DNA of 51,193 nucleotides. It comes from Actinomycetota bacterium (GTDB lineage Bacteria; Actinomycetota; Acidimicrobiia; Acidimicrobiales; Ilumatobacteraceae). The notes under the pieces are model-generated. The model saw only the letters and a list, made by a program, of their open reading frames with translations. It was not told the origin of the DNA and did no database searches. This document shows, piece after piece, positions 16,982 through 24,022 of the stretch. Where the stretch lies: contig JAUXQB010000192.1 of NCBI GenBank assembly GCA_030685215.1, forward strand, positions 1 through 51,193, read 5' to 3'. The position numbers and the translations under genes were made by a program. Position 1 is the stretch's first letter. Each line of letters begins with the position of its first letter.

Positions 16982-17055
16982 TTCTGGACAGGAATCGTCC
17001 CACCGAAGGTTTCTGGACAGGAATCGTGCCGTTCTCCGAGACGATTCCTGCCCAG
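16982..17055. repeat. Short repeat: two direct copies of TTCTGGACAGGAATCGT and one inverted copy
   Basis: Direct copies at 16982-16998 and 17011-17027, 29 bases apart. An inverted copy (ACGATTCCTGCCCAG) lies at 17041-17055. CAGGAATCGT of copy two and ACGATTCCTG of copy three can pair as a perfect 10-base stem with a 13-base loop. It lies just after rel and may also end its transcript. No T-run follows. Confidence 0.6.
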
Positions 17056-17134
17056 TCGCTGCGCCAGCGCCGTTCGGCGCGTCGCGGCGTGACGTTCGTG
17101 CGCACCGCTCCGTGCACCTGGCCCCGTACAGGGG

Positions 17135-17163
17135 TGAGGGCCACGGGCTAGGCGTGGCCCTCA
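17135..17163 (+). terminator. Hairpin, possible rel terminator
   Basis: TGAGGGCCACG (17135-17145) pairs perfectly with CGTGGCCCTCA (17153-17163) around a 7-base loop. No T-tract follows, so it may be a terminator or a structural element before hisS. Confidence 0.4.
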
Positions 17164-17282
17164 GTGCACCCTTACTCGATGGAGCGGGCGTGGTTTCATC
17201 GTGCGCCTCTGTGGCCGCGGTGTCAACCCATCCGCCACGGCACCGACGCAAAAGGTCACCGGGGGCGGCGGGAGACCGCCGG

Positions 17283-17288
17283 TAGCCT
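17283..17288 (+). promoter_or_regulatory. -10 element (TAGCCT) of hisS-aspS, leaderless
   Basis: TAGCCT ends 8 bases before GTG 17297 but only 2 bases before ATG 17291. The spacing rule seen across the window therefore favours GTG 17297 as the hisS start. Confidence 0.5.
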
Positions 17289-17296
17289 TGATGCTC

Positions 17297-18571
17297 GTGC
17301 CCGAGTTCCAGACCAGCCCAGGGATGCGCGACATCCTTCCCCCCGAATCGGCCCGTTGGCGCCGGTTCGTGGAGGTGTTCGCCCAGGTCTCGGAAGCAGC
17401 CGGCTACGGGCAGGTCATCTCACCCTTGCTGGAAGATCTCGGCGTGTTCCAACGCATCGGCGACGCCACCGACGTGGTCACCAAGGAGATGTACGACTTC
17501 GTCGACAAGGGCGGCCGTCACATCGCACTGCGCCCCGAGCTCACCGCCTCCGTCTGCCGCGCGTTCGTGCAGCACCGGCCGCTCACGCCGTGGAAGGTGT
17601 GGTACACCGGCTCGCAGTTCCGCTACGAGAAGCCGCAGCGTGGGCGCTACCGCCAGTTCGACCAGGTGGGCATCGAAGTGCTCGGCGCCGACGACCCGTA
17701 CCTCGACGTCGAGATCATGGCGCTCGGCTGGCAGTTCTTCCGCGCCCTCGGGCTCAGCCAGGTCACGCTGCTGCTCAACTCGCTCGGCGAGCCCGCCGAC
17801 CGTGCGCGCTACGTGCACGCGTTGCAGGCCTACTTCGAGGCCAACCTGTCGTCGCTCAGCGAGGCCAGCAAGGTCACGTTGCAGAAGAACCCGTTGCGCG
17901 TGCTCGACTCGAAGCGCCCCGAGGATGCACCCCTCATCGCGGCCGCGCCCCGCATCGCCGAGTTCTACAGCCCGCTCGCGGCGGCACACTTCGAAGCCGT
18001 GCAGGCCGGCCTCACCGCGCTGGGCATCCCGTTCACCATCGACCCCAAGCTGGTGCGCGGGCTCGACTACTACCGCCACACCACGTTCGAGTACACCGGC
18101 GGCACGCTCGAGTCGGCACAGAACGCACTCGGCGGCGGCGGTCGTTACGACGGGCTGGTGGAATCGCTCGGCGGGCCGTCCACACCCGGTGTCGGCTTCG
18201 CGCTCGGTCTCGACCGCACGCTCATCGCCTGCGACGACGAAGGCGTCTTCGCGCCGCCGGTCACCGATGTCGACGTGTTCGTCGTCGACACCACCGGCGG
18301 GCTGCAGGCGCTGCAGATCACCGACCAGCTGCGCGCCGCCGGCATCAGCGCCGATCGCGCCTTCGAGAACCGCAGCATGAAGAGCCAGATGAAGGTGGCC
18401 GACCGCAGCGGTGCTGCGTGGGCCGTCATCGTCGGCAGCAACGAGCTCGAGGCCGGCGAAGTGGTCGTGCGCCCGATGCGCACCGGCGACGCACACGATT
18501 CCACCCAGTCCGGCCAGACCACCATCCTCCGAACCGATCTCCTCGAGTACCTGCAGAAAGCAATGTCATGA
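17297..18571 (+). CDS. hisS: Histidine--tRNA ligase
   Basis: 424 residues. The class II core shows RDILPPESARWRRF (N-terminus), ALRPELTASVCRAF (motif 2 area), RYEKPQRGRYRQFDQVGIE, LVRGLDYYRHTTFEY (the HisRS-specific histidine A region) and GGGGRYDGLVE. The C-terminal anticodon-binding domain (~325-424) follows. It charges tRNA-His. GTG 17297 gives the usual N-terminus (PEFQTSPGMRDILPP) and fits the leaderless promoter. It overlaps aspS by ATGA. Confidence 0.97.
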   Translation: MPEFQTSPGMRDILPPESARWRRFVEVFAQVSEAAGYGQVISPLLEDLGVFQRIGDATDVVTKEMYDFVDKGGRHIALRPELTASVCRAFVQHRPLTPWKVWYTGSQFRYEKPQRGRYRQFDQVGIEVLGADDPYLDVEIMALGWQFFRALGLSQVTLLLNSLGEPADRARYVHALQAYFEANLSSLSEASKVTLQKNPLRVLDSKRPEDAPLIAAAPRIAEFYSPLAAAHFEAVQAGLTALGIPFTIDPKLVRGLDYYRHTTFEYTGGTLESAQNALGGGGRYDGLVESLGGPSTPGVGFALGLDRTLIACDDEGVFAPPVTDVDVFVVDTTGGLQALQITDQLRAAGISADRAFENRSMKSQMKVADRSGAAWAVIVGSNELEAGEVVVRPMRTGDAHDSTQSGQTTILRTDLLEYLQKAMS

Positions 18572-20310
18572 CCTCCACGTCCATGCGTACCCATCAGTGC
18601 GGCGAGTTGCGCCCCGAGCACATCGGGCAGCAGGTCACGCTCACCGGGTGGGTCGCCACCCGCCGCGAGCACGGTGAGAAGCTCGCGTTCATCGACGTGC
18701 GCGACCACACCGGTGTCACGCAGGCCGTCGTCGACAACACCGTCGACGTGCGCTCCGAGTACGTGGTCCGGGTCACCGGCACCGTCGCGGCCCGCCCGAC
18801 GGAGAACCTCAACGAGAAGCTCGCCACCGGCGGCATCGAGCTGCAGGACTGCACCGTCGACATCCTCAACGTCGCCGAGGCACCGCCGTTCCCCGTCAGC
18901 GAGCGCGCCGACCAGGTGGCCGAGAACACCCGCCTGCAGTACCGCTTCATCGACATCCGCCGCGAGCGCATGCAGCGCAACCTGCGCCTGCGTGCCGCCA
19001 TCAACAGCGCCATCCGCACCTCCATGGAGGATCAGGGCTTCGTCGAGGTCGAGACCCCCATGCTCGTGCCCAGCACGCCCGAGGGCGCTCGCGAGTTCAT
19101 CGTGCCCAGCCGCCAGCAGCCGGGCTCCTTCTACGCGCTGCCGCAGAGCCCGCAGCTGTTCAAGCAGCTGCTGATGGTGGCCGGCATCGACCGCTACTAC
19201 CAGATCGCTCGGTGCCTGCGCGACGAAGACCTGCGGGCAGATCGCCAGTACGAGTTCATGCAGCTCGACGCCGAGATGAGCTTCGTCGACCAACTCGACG
19301 TGCACGAGGCCATCGGCGCCTGCGTGGTCGCGGCGGCGAAGGCGGCCGGCCAGGACCCGGGCGAGATCATCAAGATCACGTGGCACGAGGCGATGAACCG
19401 CTTCGGCAGCGACAAGCCCGACCTGCGCTTCGGCATGGAGCTCACCGAGCTCACCGACGTGTTCGCCGCCACCGAGTTCAAGGCGTTCGCCGGCGCCGCC
19501 ACCATCAAGGGCATCAACGCTGCCGGCAAGGCCGACGACTACGGCCGCAACAAGCTCGACGGCATGACCGACAAGGCGAAGAAGATGGGCGCCAAGGGCC
19601 TCGTGTGGCTGAAGGTCGCCGCCGACGGCACGCTCGAGTCGCCCGTCGCGAAGTTCCTCGGCGAGGCCGAGCAGGCTGCGCTGAAGTCCGCCCTCTCGGC
19701 GCAGCCGGGCGACCTGCTGCTCATCGTCGCCGACGAGTGGGCCACCACCTGCGAGGTGCTCGGCACCCTGCGCAACGACATCGGCCGCCCGCCGGTGTAC
19801 GAGGGCCCCTACCGCTACCTGTGGGTGATCGACTTCCCGATGTTCGTGGGTGTCGACGCGGTCAGCGGCCACCCCATCCCGGCGCACCACCCGTTCACCC
19901 GGCCGCACCCCGACGACCTGCACCTGCTCGAGACCGACCCGATGAACGTGCGCAGCCAGGCCTACGACCTGGTGCTCAACGGGTGGGAGCTCGGCTCCGG
20001 GTCCATCCGCATCCACGAACACGAGCTGCAGGCCCGCATCTTCACCATCCTCGGCATCAGCGACGAGGAAGCACAGAAGAAGTTCGGCTTCTTCCTCAAC
20101 CCGTTCCGATACGGTGCCCCGCCGCACGGCGGCTTCGCGTTCGGCATCGACCGGCTGGTGGCCGTGCTCGCCGGCGAGGAGAACATCCGCGAGATCATCG
20201 CCTTCCCCAAGACGCAGAGCGGCATGGACCCGATGACCAACGCGCCCACGCCTGTCGTGCAGAAGCAGCTCGACGAGCTCGGCATCCGCGTCCTGCCCCC
20301 GAAGGCGTAA
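18568..20310 (+). CDS. aspS: Aspartate--tRNA ligase, bacterial type
   Basis: 580 residues. An OB-fold anticodon domain (QVTLTGWVATRREHGEKLAFIDVRD) comes first, then class II motifs with YALPQSPQLFKQLLM, ARCLRDEDLRADRQYEF (motif 2) and GFAFGIDRLVAVLAG (motif 3). The GAD insertion of bacterial AspRS (FAGAATIKGINAAGKA) is present. It charges tRNA-Asp; whether it also charges tRNA-Asn was not determined. ATG 18568 overlaps the hisS stop codon, so the two synthetases are co-translated. Confidence 0.97.
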   Translation: MTSTSMRTHQCGELRPEHIGQQVTLTGWVATRREHGEKLAFIDVRDHTGVTQAVVDNTVDVRSEYVVRVTGTVAARPTENLNEKLATGGIELQDCTVDILNVAEAPPFPVSERADQVAENTRLQYRFIDIRRERMQRNLRLRAAINSAIRTSMEDQGFVEVETPMLVPSTPEGAREFIVPSRQQPGSFYALPQSPQLFKQLLMVAGIDRYYQIARCLRDEDLRADRQYEFMQLDAEMSFVDQLDVHEAIGACVVAAAKAAGQDPGEIIKITWHEAMNRFGSDKPDLRFGMELTELTDVFAATEFKAFAGAATIKGINAAGKADDYGRNKLDGMTDKAKKMGAKGLVWLKVAADGTLESPVAKFLGEAEQAALKSALSAQPGDLLLIVADEWATTCEVLGTLRNDIGRPPVYEGPYRYLWVIDFPMFVGVDAVSGHPIPAHHPFTRPHPDDLHLLETDPMNVRSQAYDLVLNGWELGSGSIRIHEHELQARIFTILGISDEEAQKKFGFFLNPFRYGAPPHGGFAFGIDRLVAVLAGEENIREIIAFPKTQSGMDPMTNAPTPVVQKQLDELGIRVLPPKA

Positions 20311-20323
20311 CGCCGCCCACCTC

Positions 20324-20338
20324 GGCCGCCCGGCGGCC
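20324..20338 (+). terminator. Short GC hairpin after aspS
   Basis: GGCCGCC-C-GGCGGCC is symmetric about 20331, 13 bases after the aspS stop. A real loop would have to open the central pairs. No T-run follows. Confidence 0.25.
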
Positions 20339-20362
20339 CAGCGCTTCCCCCACCGATCCACC

Positions 20363-20416
20363 GTCTGTGCACTTTCGCTCGCTCCGCGAGCGGAACTGTT
20401 CGGACGCGACGGAAGG
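20363..20416. repeat. Copy of the hairpin repeat, left of the AbiEi/DUF559 gene
   Basis: It reads GTCTGTGCACTTTCGCTCGC, then a CCGCGAGCGGAA inverted arm and GACGCGACGGAAGGGG. Aligned with the copy at 21398 it matches at most positions (GTCTGxGCACTTTCGC, GCGAGCGGAA, GACGCG.GGAAG.GGG). CGCTCGC and GCGAGCG form the hairpin. Confidence 0.65.
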
Positions 20417-20424
20417 GGCGCGAG

Positions 20425-21342
20425 ATGCGGCCAGAACACCACGATGCGCAGCCGACTCCCGAGGAGTGGGCCGAGCGTCACGACGGACTCTTCACTCACG
20501 ACGTCGCTAGGGCCGCCGGTCTCAGCCGACAGCAGATCAGCCGACGGCGAACGAGCGGGCGCGCCCGCGGCATTCGGCGCGGCGTCAGTGCGATCGGCGG
20601 CGCGCCGTCCACTCGCCGCCAGGCGTTGCGCGCGGTGACGCTGACCACGCCCTCCGACGTGGTCCTGTCGCACGAGGCCGCGGCGTGGCTGCTCGGTGCT
20701 CCATGCCCCGCCGACGATCTCATCAACGTGGTCGTTCCGCCGCATCGGGTCGTTCGCGTTCCCGGAGTCCGAGCCCATCGAAGCGCAACGCTCGAGGACG
20801 GCGACGTCACCAGTCGCAGCGGCATCCGCTGCACGTCGCCGTTGCGCACGGTGATCGACCTCAGCGGACGGCTCACCGTTGCAGAGCTCGGCAAGCTCGT
20901 CGACCACTTCCTGCGCCAGAGGCTCCTGCGACTGGAGGACCTGCGCGGTCGTGTGAGCAGGACACGCCCGGCTCCCGGTAGGTCGGTCCGCGCGCTGCAG
21001 CAGGTGCTGCGCGATCGCATCCCCGGCTACGACCCGGGCGAGAGCGAGCTGGAGGGCCGGCTCGCGCGAATCATCGCGCGTGCTGGACTGCCGTCTCCGG
21101 CCCAGCAGCACCGTGTCAGCTACGGCGCCACCCGCTACAGGATCGACTTCGCCTGGCCCGACAGGAAGCTCTACCTCGAGGGCAACGGGTTCGGTTGGCA
21201 CCAACTGTCGTCCGATCTCGACAACGACGCCACCCGTCAGAACGAACTCGTGCTCGACGGGTGGAGGCCCATCGAGCTCACGTGGCGGATGACCGACGAC
21301 TACATCGAGACGACCCTCCGCCGATTCCTCGCACGCGTCTGA
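20425..21342 (+). CDS. AbiEi-like N-terminal domain fused to DUF559/Vsr-like nuclease domain
   Basis: 305 residues. The N-terminus (~15-75) is a winged-helix-like segment (LFTHDVARAAGLSRQQISRR) of the AbiEi type IV antitoxin kind. A middle part with VVLSHEAAAWLLG and SPLRTVIDLSG is usual for this actinobacterial family. The C-terminus (~235-305) reads YRIDFAWPDRKLYLEGNGFG then WH, a DUF559/very-short-patch-repair-like PD-(D/E)xK fold. No toxin partner gene is adjacent, so it is an orphan; its function is unknown (defence or DNA repair are guesses). AAGGGG 8 bases before the ATG may be its SD. Related repeats lie on both sides. Confidence 0.7.
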   Translation: MRPEHHDAQPTPEEWAERHDGLFTHDVARAAGLSRQQISRRRTSGRARGIRRGVSAIGGAPSTRRQALRAVTLTTPSDVVLSHEAAAWLLGAPCPADDLINVVVPPHRVVRVPGVRAHRSATLEDGDVTSRSGIRCTSPLRTVIDLSGRLTVAELGKLVDHFLRQRLLRLEDLRGRVSRTRPAPGRSVRALQQVLRDRIPGYDPGESELEGRLARIIARAGLPSPAQQHRVSYGATRYRIDFAWPDRKLYLEGNGFGWHQLSSDLDNDATRQNELVLDGWRPIELTWRMTDDYIETTLRRFLARV

Positions 21343-21509
21343 GCAGTTTCGCTCGCTGGGCGAGCGGGAGTGCACACACGCGGAAGAGGGGCACGGCGTC
21401 TGAGCACTTTCGCCCGGTGGGCGAGCGGAAGTGCACAGACGCGGAAGAGGGGCACGGCGTCTGAGCAGTTTCGCCCGCTGGGCGAGCGGAAGTGCACACA
21501 CGCGGAAGG
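21336..21509. repeat. 61-bp tandem repeat, three copies, right of the AbiEi/DUF559 gene
   Basis: Copies begin at 21336, 21397 and 21458 (exact period 61; the third ends near 21509). Each starts CGTCTGAGCA(G/C)TTTCGC, contains the hairpin CGC(T/C)CG(C/G)-TGG-GCGAGCG and continues GTGCACA(C/G)ACGCGGAAG. The first copy overlaps the end of the preceding gene. There are no variable spacers, so it is not a CRISPR array. It resembles the single copies at 20363 and 4288. Confidence 0.85.
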
Positions 21510-21524
21510 GGATGGGGTGGGAGG

Positions 21525-21530
21525 TACGGT
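21525..21530 (+). promoter_or_regulatory. -10 element (TACGGT) of the Nudix gene, leaderless
   Basis: TACGGT ends 6 bases before ATG 21537. Confidence 0.5.
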
Positions 21531-21536
21531 GGCGAG

Positions 21537-21989
21537 ATGGCGAGTCAGCACTTCCGAGCGGGCGTGGTGATCGTGGTGCGCGACCCCGGCCAGTCGAAGG
21601 TGCTGGCGTTCGAGCGGTCCGACAACCCGGGCAGCTGGCAGCTGCCGCAGGGCGGGCTGAAGGCGGGGGAGAGCCCGATCGAGGGCGCCTGGCGCGAACT
21701 CGAGGAGGAGACCGGACTGCACGCCGAACACGTCGAGGTTCGTGCCGAGTTCCCCGAGTGGCTGGCCTACGAGTGGCCGGCCGACGTGCAACACGAGCAG
21801 GGTGGCACCCACAACCGCATCGGCCAGGTGCAGCGCTGGTTCCTCTTCGACGCTCTCACCGCCGACGTGGAACCCACGCCCGACGGCAGCGAGTTCGTGG
21901 CGTGGCAGTGGGTGGAGCCACGCTGGTTGATCGATCACGTGGCCGAATGGCGCCGGCCGCCGTACGAACGCGTGCTGAGCACGCTCTGA
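21537..21989 (+). CDS. Nudix hydrolase, RppH-like
   Basis: 150 residues. The Nudix box is complete: GGLKAGESPIEGAWRELEEE followed by TGL (GX5EX7REUXEEXGU). The sequence just before it, SWQLPQGG, is the WQxPQGG signature of RppH/Ap4A hydrolases. It therefore probably removes pyrophosphate from 5' ends of RNA or splits dinucleoside polyphosphates; the substrate is not proven. This has possible relevance here because most mRNAs seem to begin directly at the start codon. It has its own leaderless promoter and so does rarA after it. Confidence 0.85.
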   Translation: MASQHFRAGVVIVVRDPGQSKVLAFERSDNPGSWQLPQGGLKAGESPIEGAWRELEEETGLHAEHVEVRAEFPEWLAYEWPADVQHEQGGTHNRIGQVQRWFLFDALTADVEPTPDGSEFVAWQWVEPRWLIDHVAEWRRPPYERVLSTL

Positions 21990-21995
21990 CCCCGC

Positions 21996-22001
21996 TACGG
22001 T
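21996..22001 (+). promoter_or_regulatory. -10 element (TACGGT) of the rarA operon, leaderless
   Basis: TACGGT ends 7 bases before GTG 22009, inside the 19-base gap after the Nudix gene. Confidence 0.5.
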
Positions 22002-22008
22002 CGACGGC

Positions 22009-23286
22009 GTGTCCGACCTGTTCAGCGCCGCCGCCGAGGATCGCCTCCGCCAACAGGCGCCGCTCGCCGCGCGGCTGCGGCCCCGCACCCTCGACGACGT
22101 GGTCGGCCAGACGCACCTGGTGGGGCCGAACAAGCCGCTGCGCCGTCTCGTCGAGCAGGATCGCCTGACCAGCGCCATCTTCTGGGGGCCCCCCGGCACC
22201 GGCAAGACCACGCTCGCACTGGCCGTCGCCGGCTCCACGAAGCGGGCATTCGAGCAGCTCAGCGCCGTGACCGCCGGCGTGAAGGACGTCCGTGAGGTCA
22301 TCGAGCGTGCCCGGCAACGCCTGGGCGAGCACGGGCGCGGCACCATCCTGTTCCTCGACGAGATCCACCGGTTCAGCAAGTCGCAGCAGGACGCACTGCT
22401 GCCTGCGGTGGAGGACGGCACGCTCACGCTCATCGGCGCCACCACCGAGAACCCGTTCTTCGAGGTGAACCCACCGCTGCGCAGTCGCAGCACGCTGTTC
22501 CGGCTCGACCCCCTCGGCTACGACGACATCGAGACGCTCATCCACCGTGGTCTCGCCGCCGAAGGCCGCACCGCAGCCCCGGAAGCCATCACCTACCTCG
22601 CCGACCGTGCCGGCGGCGACGGCCGCCAGGTGCTGACCGCCCTGGAAGTGGCGGTCGCCCTCGCACACCCGGGCGAAGTGGCCCTGGAGCACGTGGAGCA
22701 GGCGCTCGGCACCAGTGCCCTGCGCTACGGCCGCGACGACCACTACGACGTGGTGAGCGCGTTCATCAAGAGCATGCGCGGCAGCGACCCGCAGGCGGCC
22801 GTCTACTACCTGGCCCGCATGTTGGAGGCCGGCGAGGACGCTCGCTTCATCGCGCGCCGGATGATCATCTTCGCCAGCGAAGACGTCGGCCTCGCCGACC
22901 CCACCAGCCTGCAGGTGGCCGTGGCCACGGCACATGCGCTCGAGCACGTAGGGCTGCCCGAGGCGCAACTGAACCTGAGCCAGGCGGCCATCCATCTGGC
23001 CACGGCACCGAAGAGCAACCGTGCCGCGCTGGCCATCTGGAACGCCCGCGCCGACGTGCAGGCCGGCGCGGTCGGCGAAGTGCCTGCTCACCTGCGCGAC
23101 GCGCACTACCAGGGTGCGAAGAGCCTCGGTCACGGCGTCGGCTACGACTACCCTCATGATCACCCCGACGGGTACGTGGAGCAGCAGTACCTGCCCACCG
23201 AGCAAGCCGACAAGCGCTACTACGAGCCCACGCACCACGGTGCCGAAGCCCGAGTGGCCGAACGCATGGAGAAGCGACAGCAATGA
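22009..23286 (+). CDS. rarA: Replication-associated recombination protein A (RarA/MgsA) AAA+ ATPase
   Basis: 425 residues. RLRPRTLDDVVGQTHLVGP opens the AAA+ domain. Walker A is FWGPPGTGKTTLA (~60), Walker B ILFLDEIHRFSK (~116), sensor 1 LIGATTENPFFEVN and arginine-finger area LRSRSTLF. The C-terminal MgsA tetramerisation domain has KSMRGSDPQAAVYYLARML and HLRDAHYQGAKSLGHGVGY. It acts at stalled replication forks. The start GTG fits the -10. Its stop overlaps the next start (ATGA); it is the first of six overlapping genes. Confidence 0.95.
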   Translation: MSDLFSAAAEDRLRQQAPLAARLRPRTLDDVVGQTHLVGPNKPLRRLVEQDRLTSAIFWGPPGTGKTTLALAVAGSTKRAFEQLSAVTAGVKDVREVIERARQRLGEHGRGTILFLDEIHRFSKSQQDALLPAVEDGTLTLIGATTENPFFEVNPPLRSRSTLFRLDPLGYDDIETLIHRGLAAEGRTAAPEAITYLADRAGGDGRQVLTALEVAVALAHPGEVALEHVEQALGTSALRYGRDDHYDVVSAFIKSMRGSDPQAAVYYLARMLEAGEDARFIARRMIIFASEDVGLADPTSLQVAVATAHALEHVGLPEAQLNLSQAAIHLATAPKSNRAALAIWNARADVQAGAVGEVPAHLRDAHYQGAKSLGHGVGYDYPHDHPDGYVEQQYLPTEQADKRYYEPTHHGAEARVAERMEKRQQ

Positions 23287-23672
23287 CCGCAGGTGAACTC
23301 GCAGTCCTCCTCGCCGCCGTGCTCTGCTGCATCGGCTTCGCCGCCCTCGTGGTCGTGCTGATGCGCGTGCTCGACTCGCTGAAGGCGCTGCGCGGCGAGG
23401 TCGAATCGCTCCGATCCGAGACCCGCCCACTGCTCGCCGAGCTCAGCTCGTCCACCGCCGACGCCCGCGCCGCCATCGAAGAAGCACGCGACGACCTCGA
23501 CCGCTTCGACCGCGTGCTCGGGTCCGCGGAGGCCATCAGCGGCGCAGTCGCGGGCGGCAGCCGCGTCGCCCGCGCCGCGCTGTCGGCGCCCGTCATCAAG
23601 ACCGTCGCCATCGGCACCGGCACCAAGCGCGCCGTCCGCCGCCTTCGCCGCCGGGAGAGGAACGTCGCATGA
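23283..23672 (+). CDS. DUF948-like membrane protein with coiled coil
   Basis: 129 residues. One N-terminal membrane helix (~5-28, AVLLAAVLCCIGFAALVVVL) is followed by a helical, charged coiled-coil stretch (~30-80), an Ala/Gly-rich part and a basic C-terminus RRLRRRER. This matches DUF948 proteins, which sit between rarA and alaS in many actinobacteria. The function is unknown. It overlaps rarA and the following gene by ATGA. Confidence 0.7.
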   Translation: MTAGELAVLLAAVLCCIGFAALVVVLMRVLDSLKALRGEVESLRSETRPLLAELSSSTADARAAIEEARDDLDRFDRVLGSAEAISGAVAGGSRVARAALSAPVIKTVAIGTGTKRAVRRLRRRERNVA

Positions 23673-24022
23673 TGAAGCGACTCACCTGGTTCGTGGGTGG
23701 CGCAGCAGCCGGCATCGCGGGCGCGAGTGTGGCCAAGAAGAAGGTGAAGGCCGCTGCGCACGAGATGGCACCGGCCAACGTGGCCAAGAAGGTGAGCGGT
23801 CGCGTGCGCGACGCGTACGACGACGGCAAGCGAGCGATGCGGGCGAAGGAAGCCGAGCTGCGCGCACGGCGCGACGGCCGTGCCAACACCCTGGCCGACG
23901 ATCTCGACGAAGGCGACACGGTGCTGGTCGACGGCATGCCGGTGGAGCCGGGCAAGGTGATCGTGCTCAAGCAGGTGCGCGACCGCAACGACGCACCCGG
24001 TCACCGACGCCGGCAGGCATGA
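23669..24022 (+). CDS. DUF6167-like small protein
   Basis: 117 residues. It starts MMKRLTWFVGGAAAGIAGASVAKKKVKAAA: a short Gly/Ala membrane-associated helix and then Lys-rich amphipathic sequence, with a charged, acidic and basic C-terminus. Position and pattern fit the DUF6167 proteins that follow DUF948 genes and precede alaS in streptomycetes. Here alaS is not next; glcD begins within its last codons. The function is unknown. The start may be either of two adjacent ATGs (23669 or 23672). Confidence 0.6.
   Translation: MMKRLTWFVGGAAAGIAGASVAKKKVKAAAHEMAPANVAKKVSGRVRDAYDDGKRAMRAKEAELRARRDGRANTLADDLDEGDTVLVDGMPVEPGKVIVLKQVRDRNDAPGHRRRQA

Larger units (their letters stand above)
16959..17296. 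other. 338-base non-coding stretch between rel and hisS
   Basis: No convincing gene on either strand. It holds the TTCTGGACAGGAATCGT repeats, a small CCCC/GGGG hairpin (17122-17134), an 11-base-pair hairpin at 17135-17163 and a 6-base-pair hairpin CGGCGG/CCGCCG (17266-17281) touching the hisS -10. A T-box element was looked for and not found. Confidence 0.6.

Noticed and set aside
14427-17144. Minus-strand open frame of about 900 codons opposite rel and apt
   Set aside because: It is a shadow of strong GC bias at codon positions. The translation is low-complexity (His, Val, Asp, Arg, Gly rich) with no motif, while rel and apt on plus are certain.
17056-17296. T-box or other tRNA-sensing leader upstream of hisS
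   Set aside because: The conserved T-box sequence (AGGGTGGNACCGCG) is absent, and the -10 lies right at the start codon.
20425-21342. Complete AbiE-type toxin-antitoxin system
   Set aside because: No AbiEii-type nucleotidyltransferase toxin gene lies next to it. The C-terminus is nuclease-like rather than the usual antitoxin domain.
18145-21501. Minus-strand open frame of about 1100 codons opposite hisS end, aspS and the AbiEi/DUF559 gene
   Set aside because: Same shadow effect. It also runs through the repeat array, and its amino-acid make-up is unlike a real protein.
21336-21509. CRISPR array
   Set aside because: The repeats abut with a fixed 61-base period and no variable spacers; there are no cas genes.
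20363-21509. Insertion sequence or REP-associated transposase unit
   Set aside because: The enclosed protein lacks the HUH tyrosine-transposase motif of RAYT proteins, and no target-site duplication could be defined.
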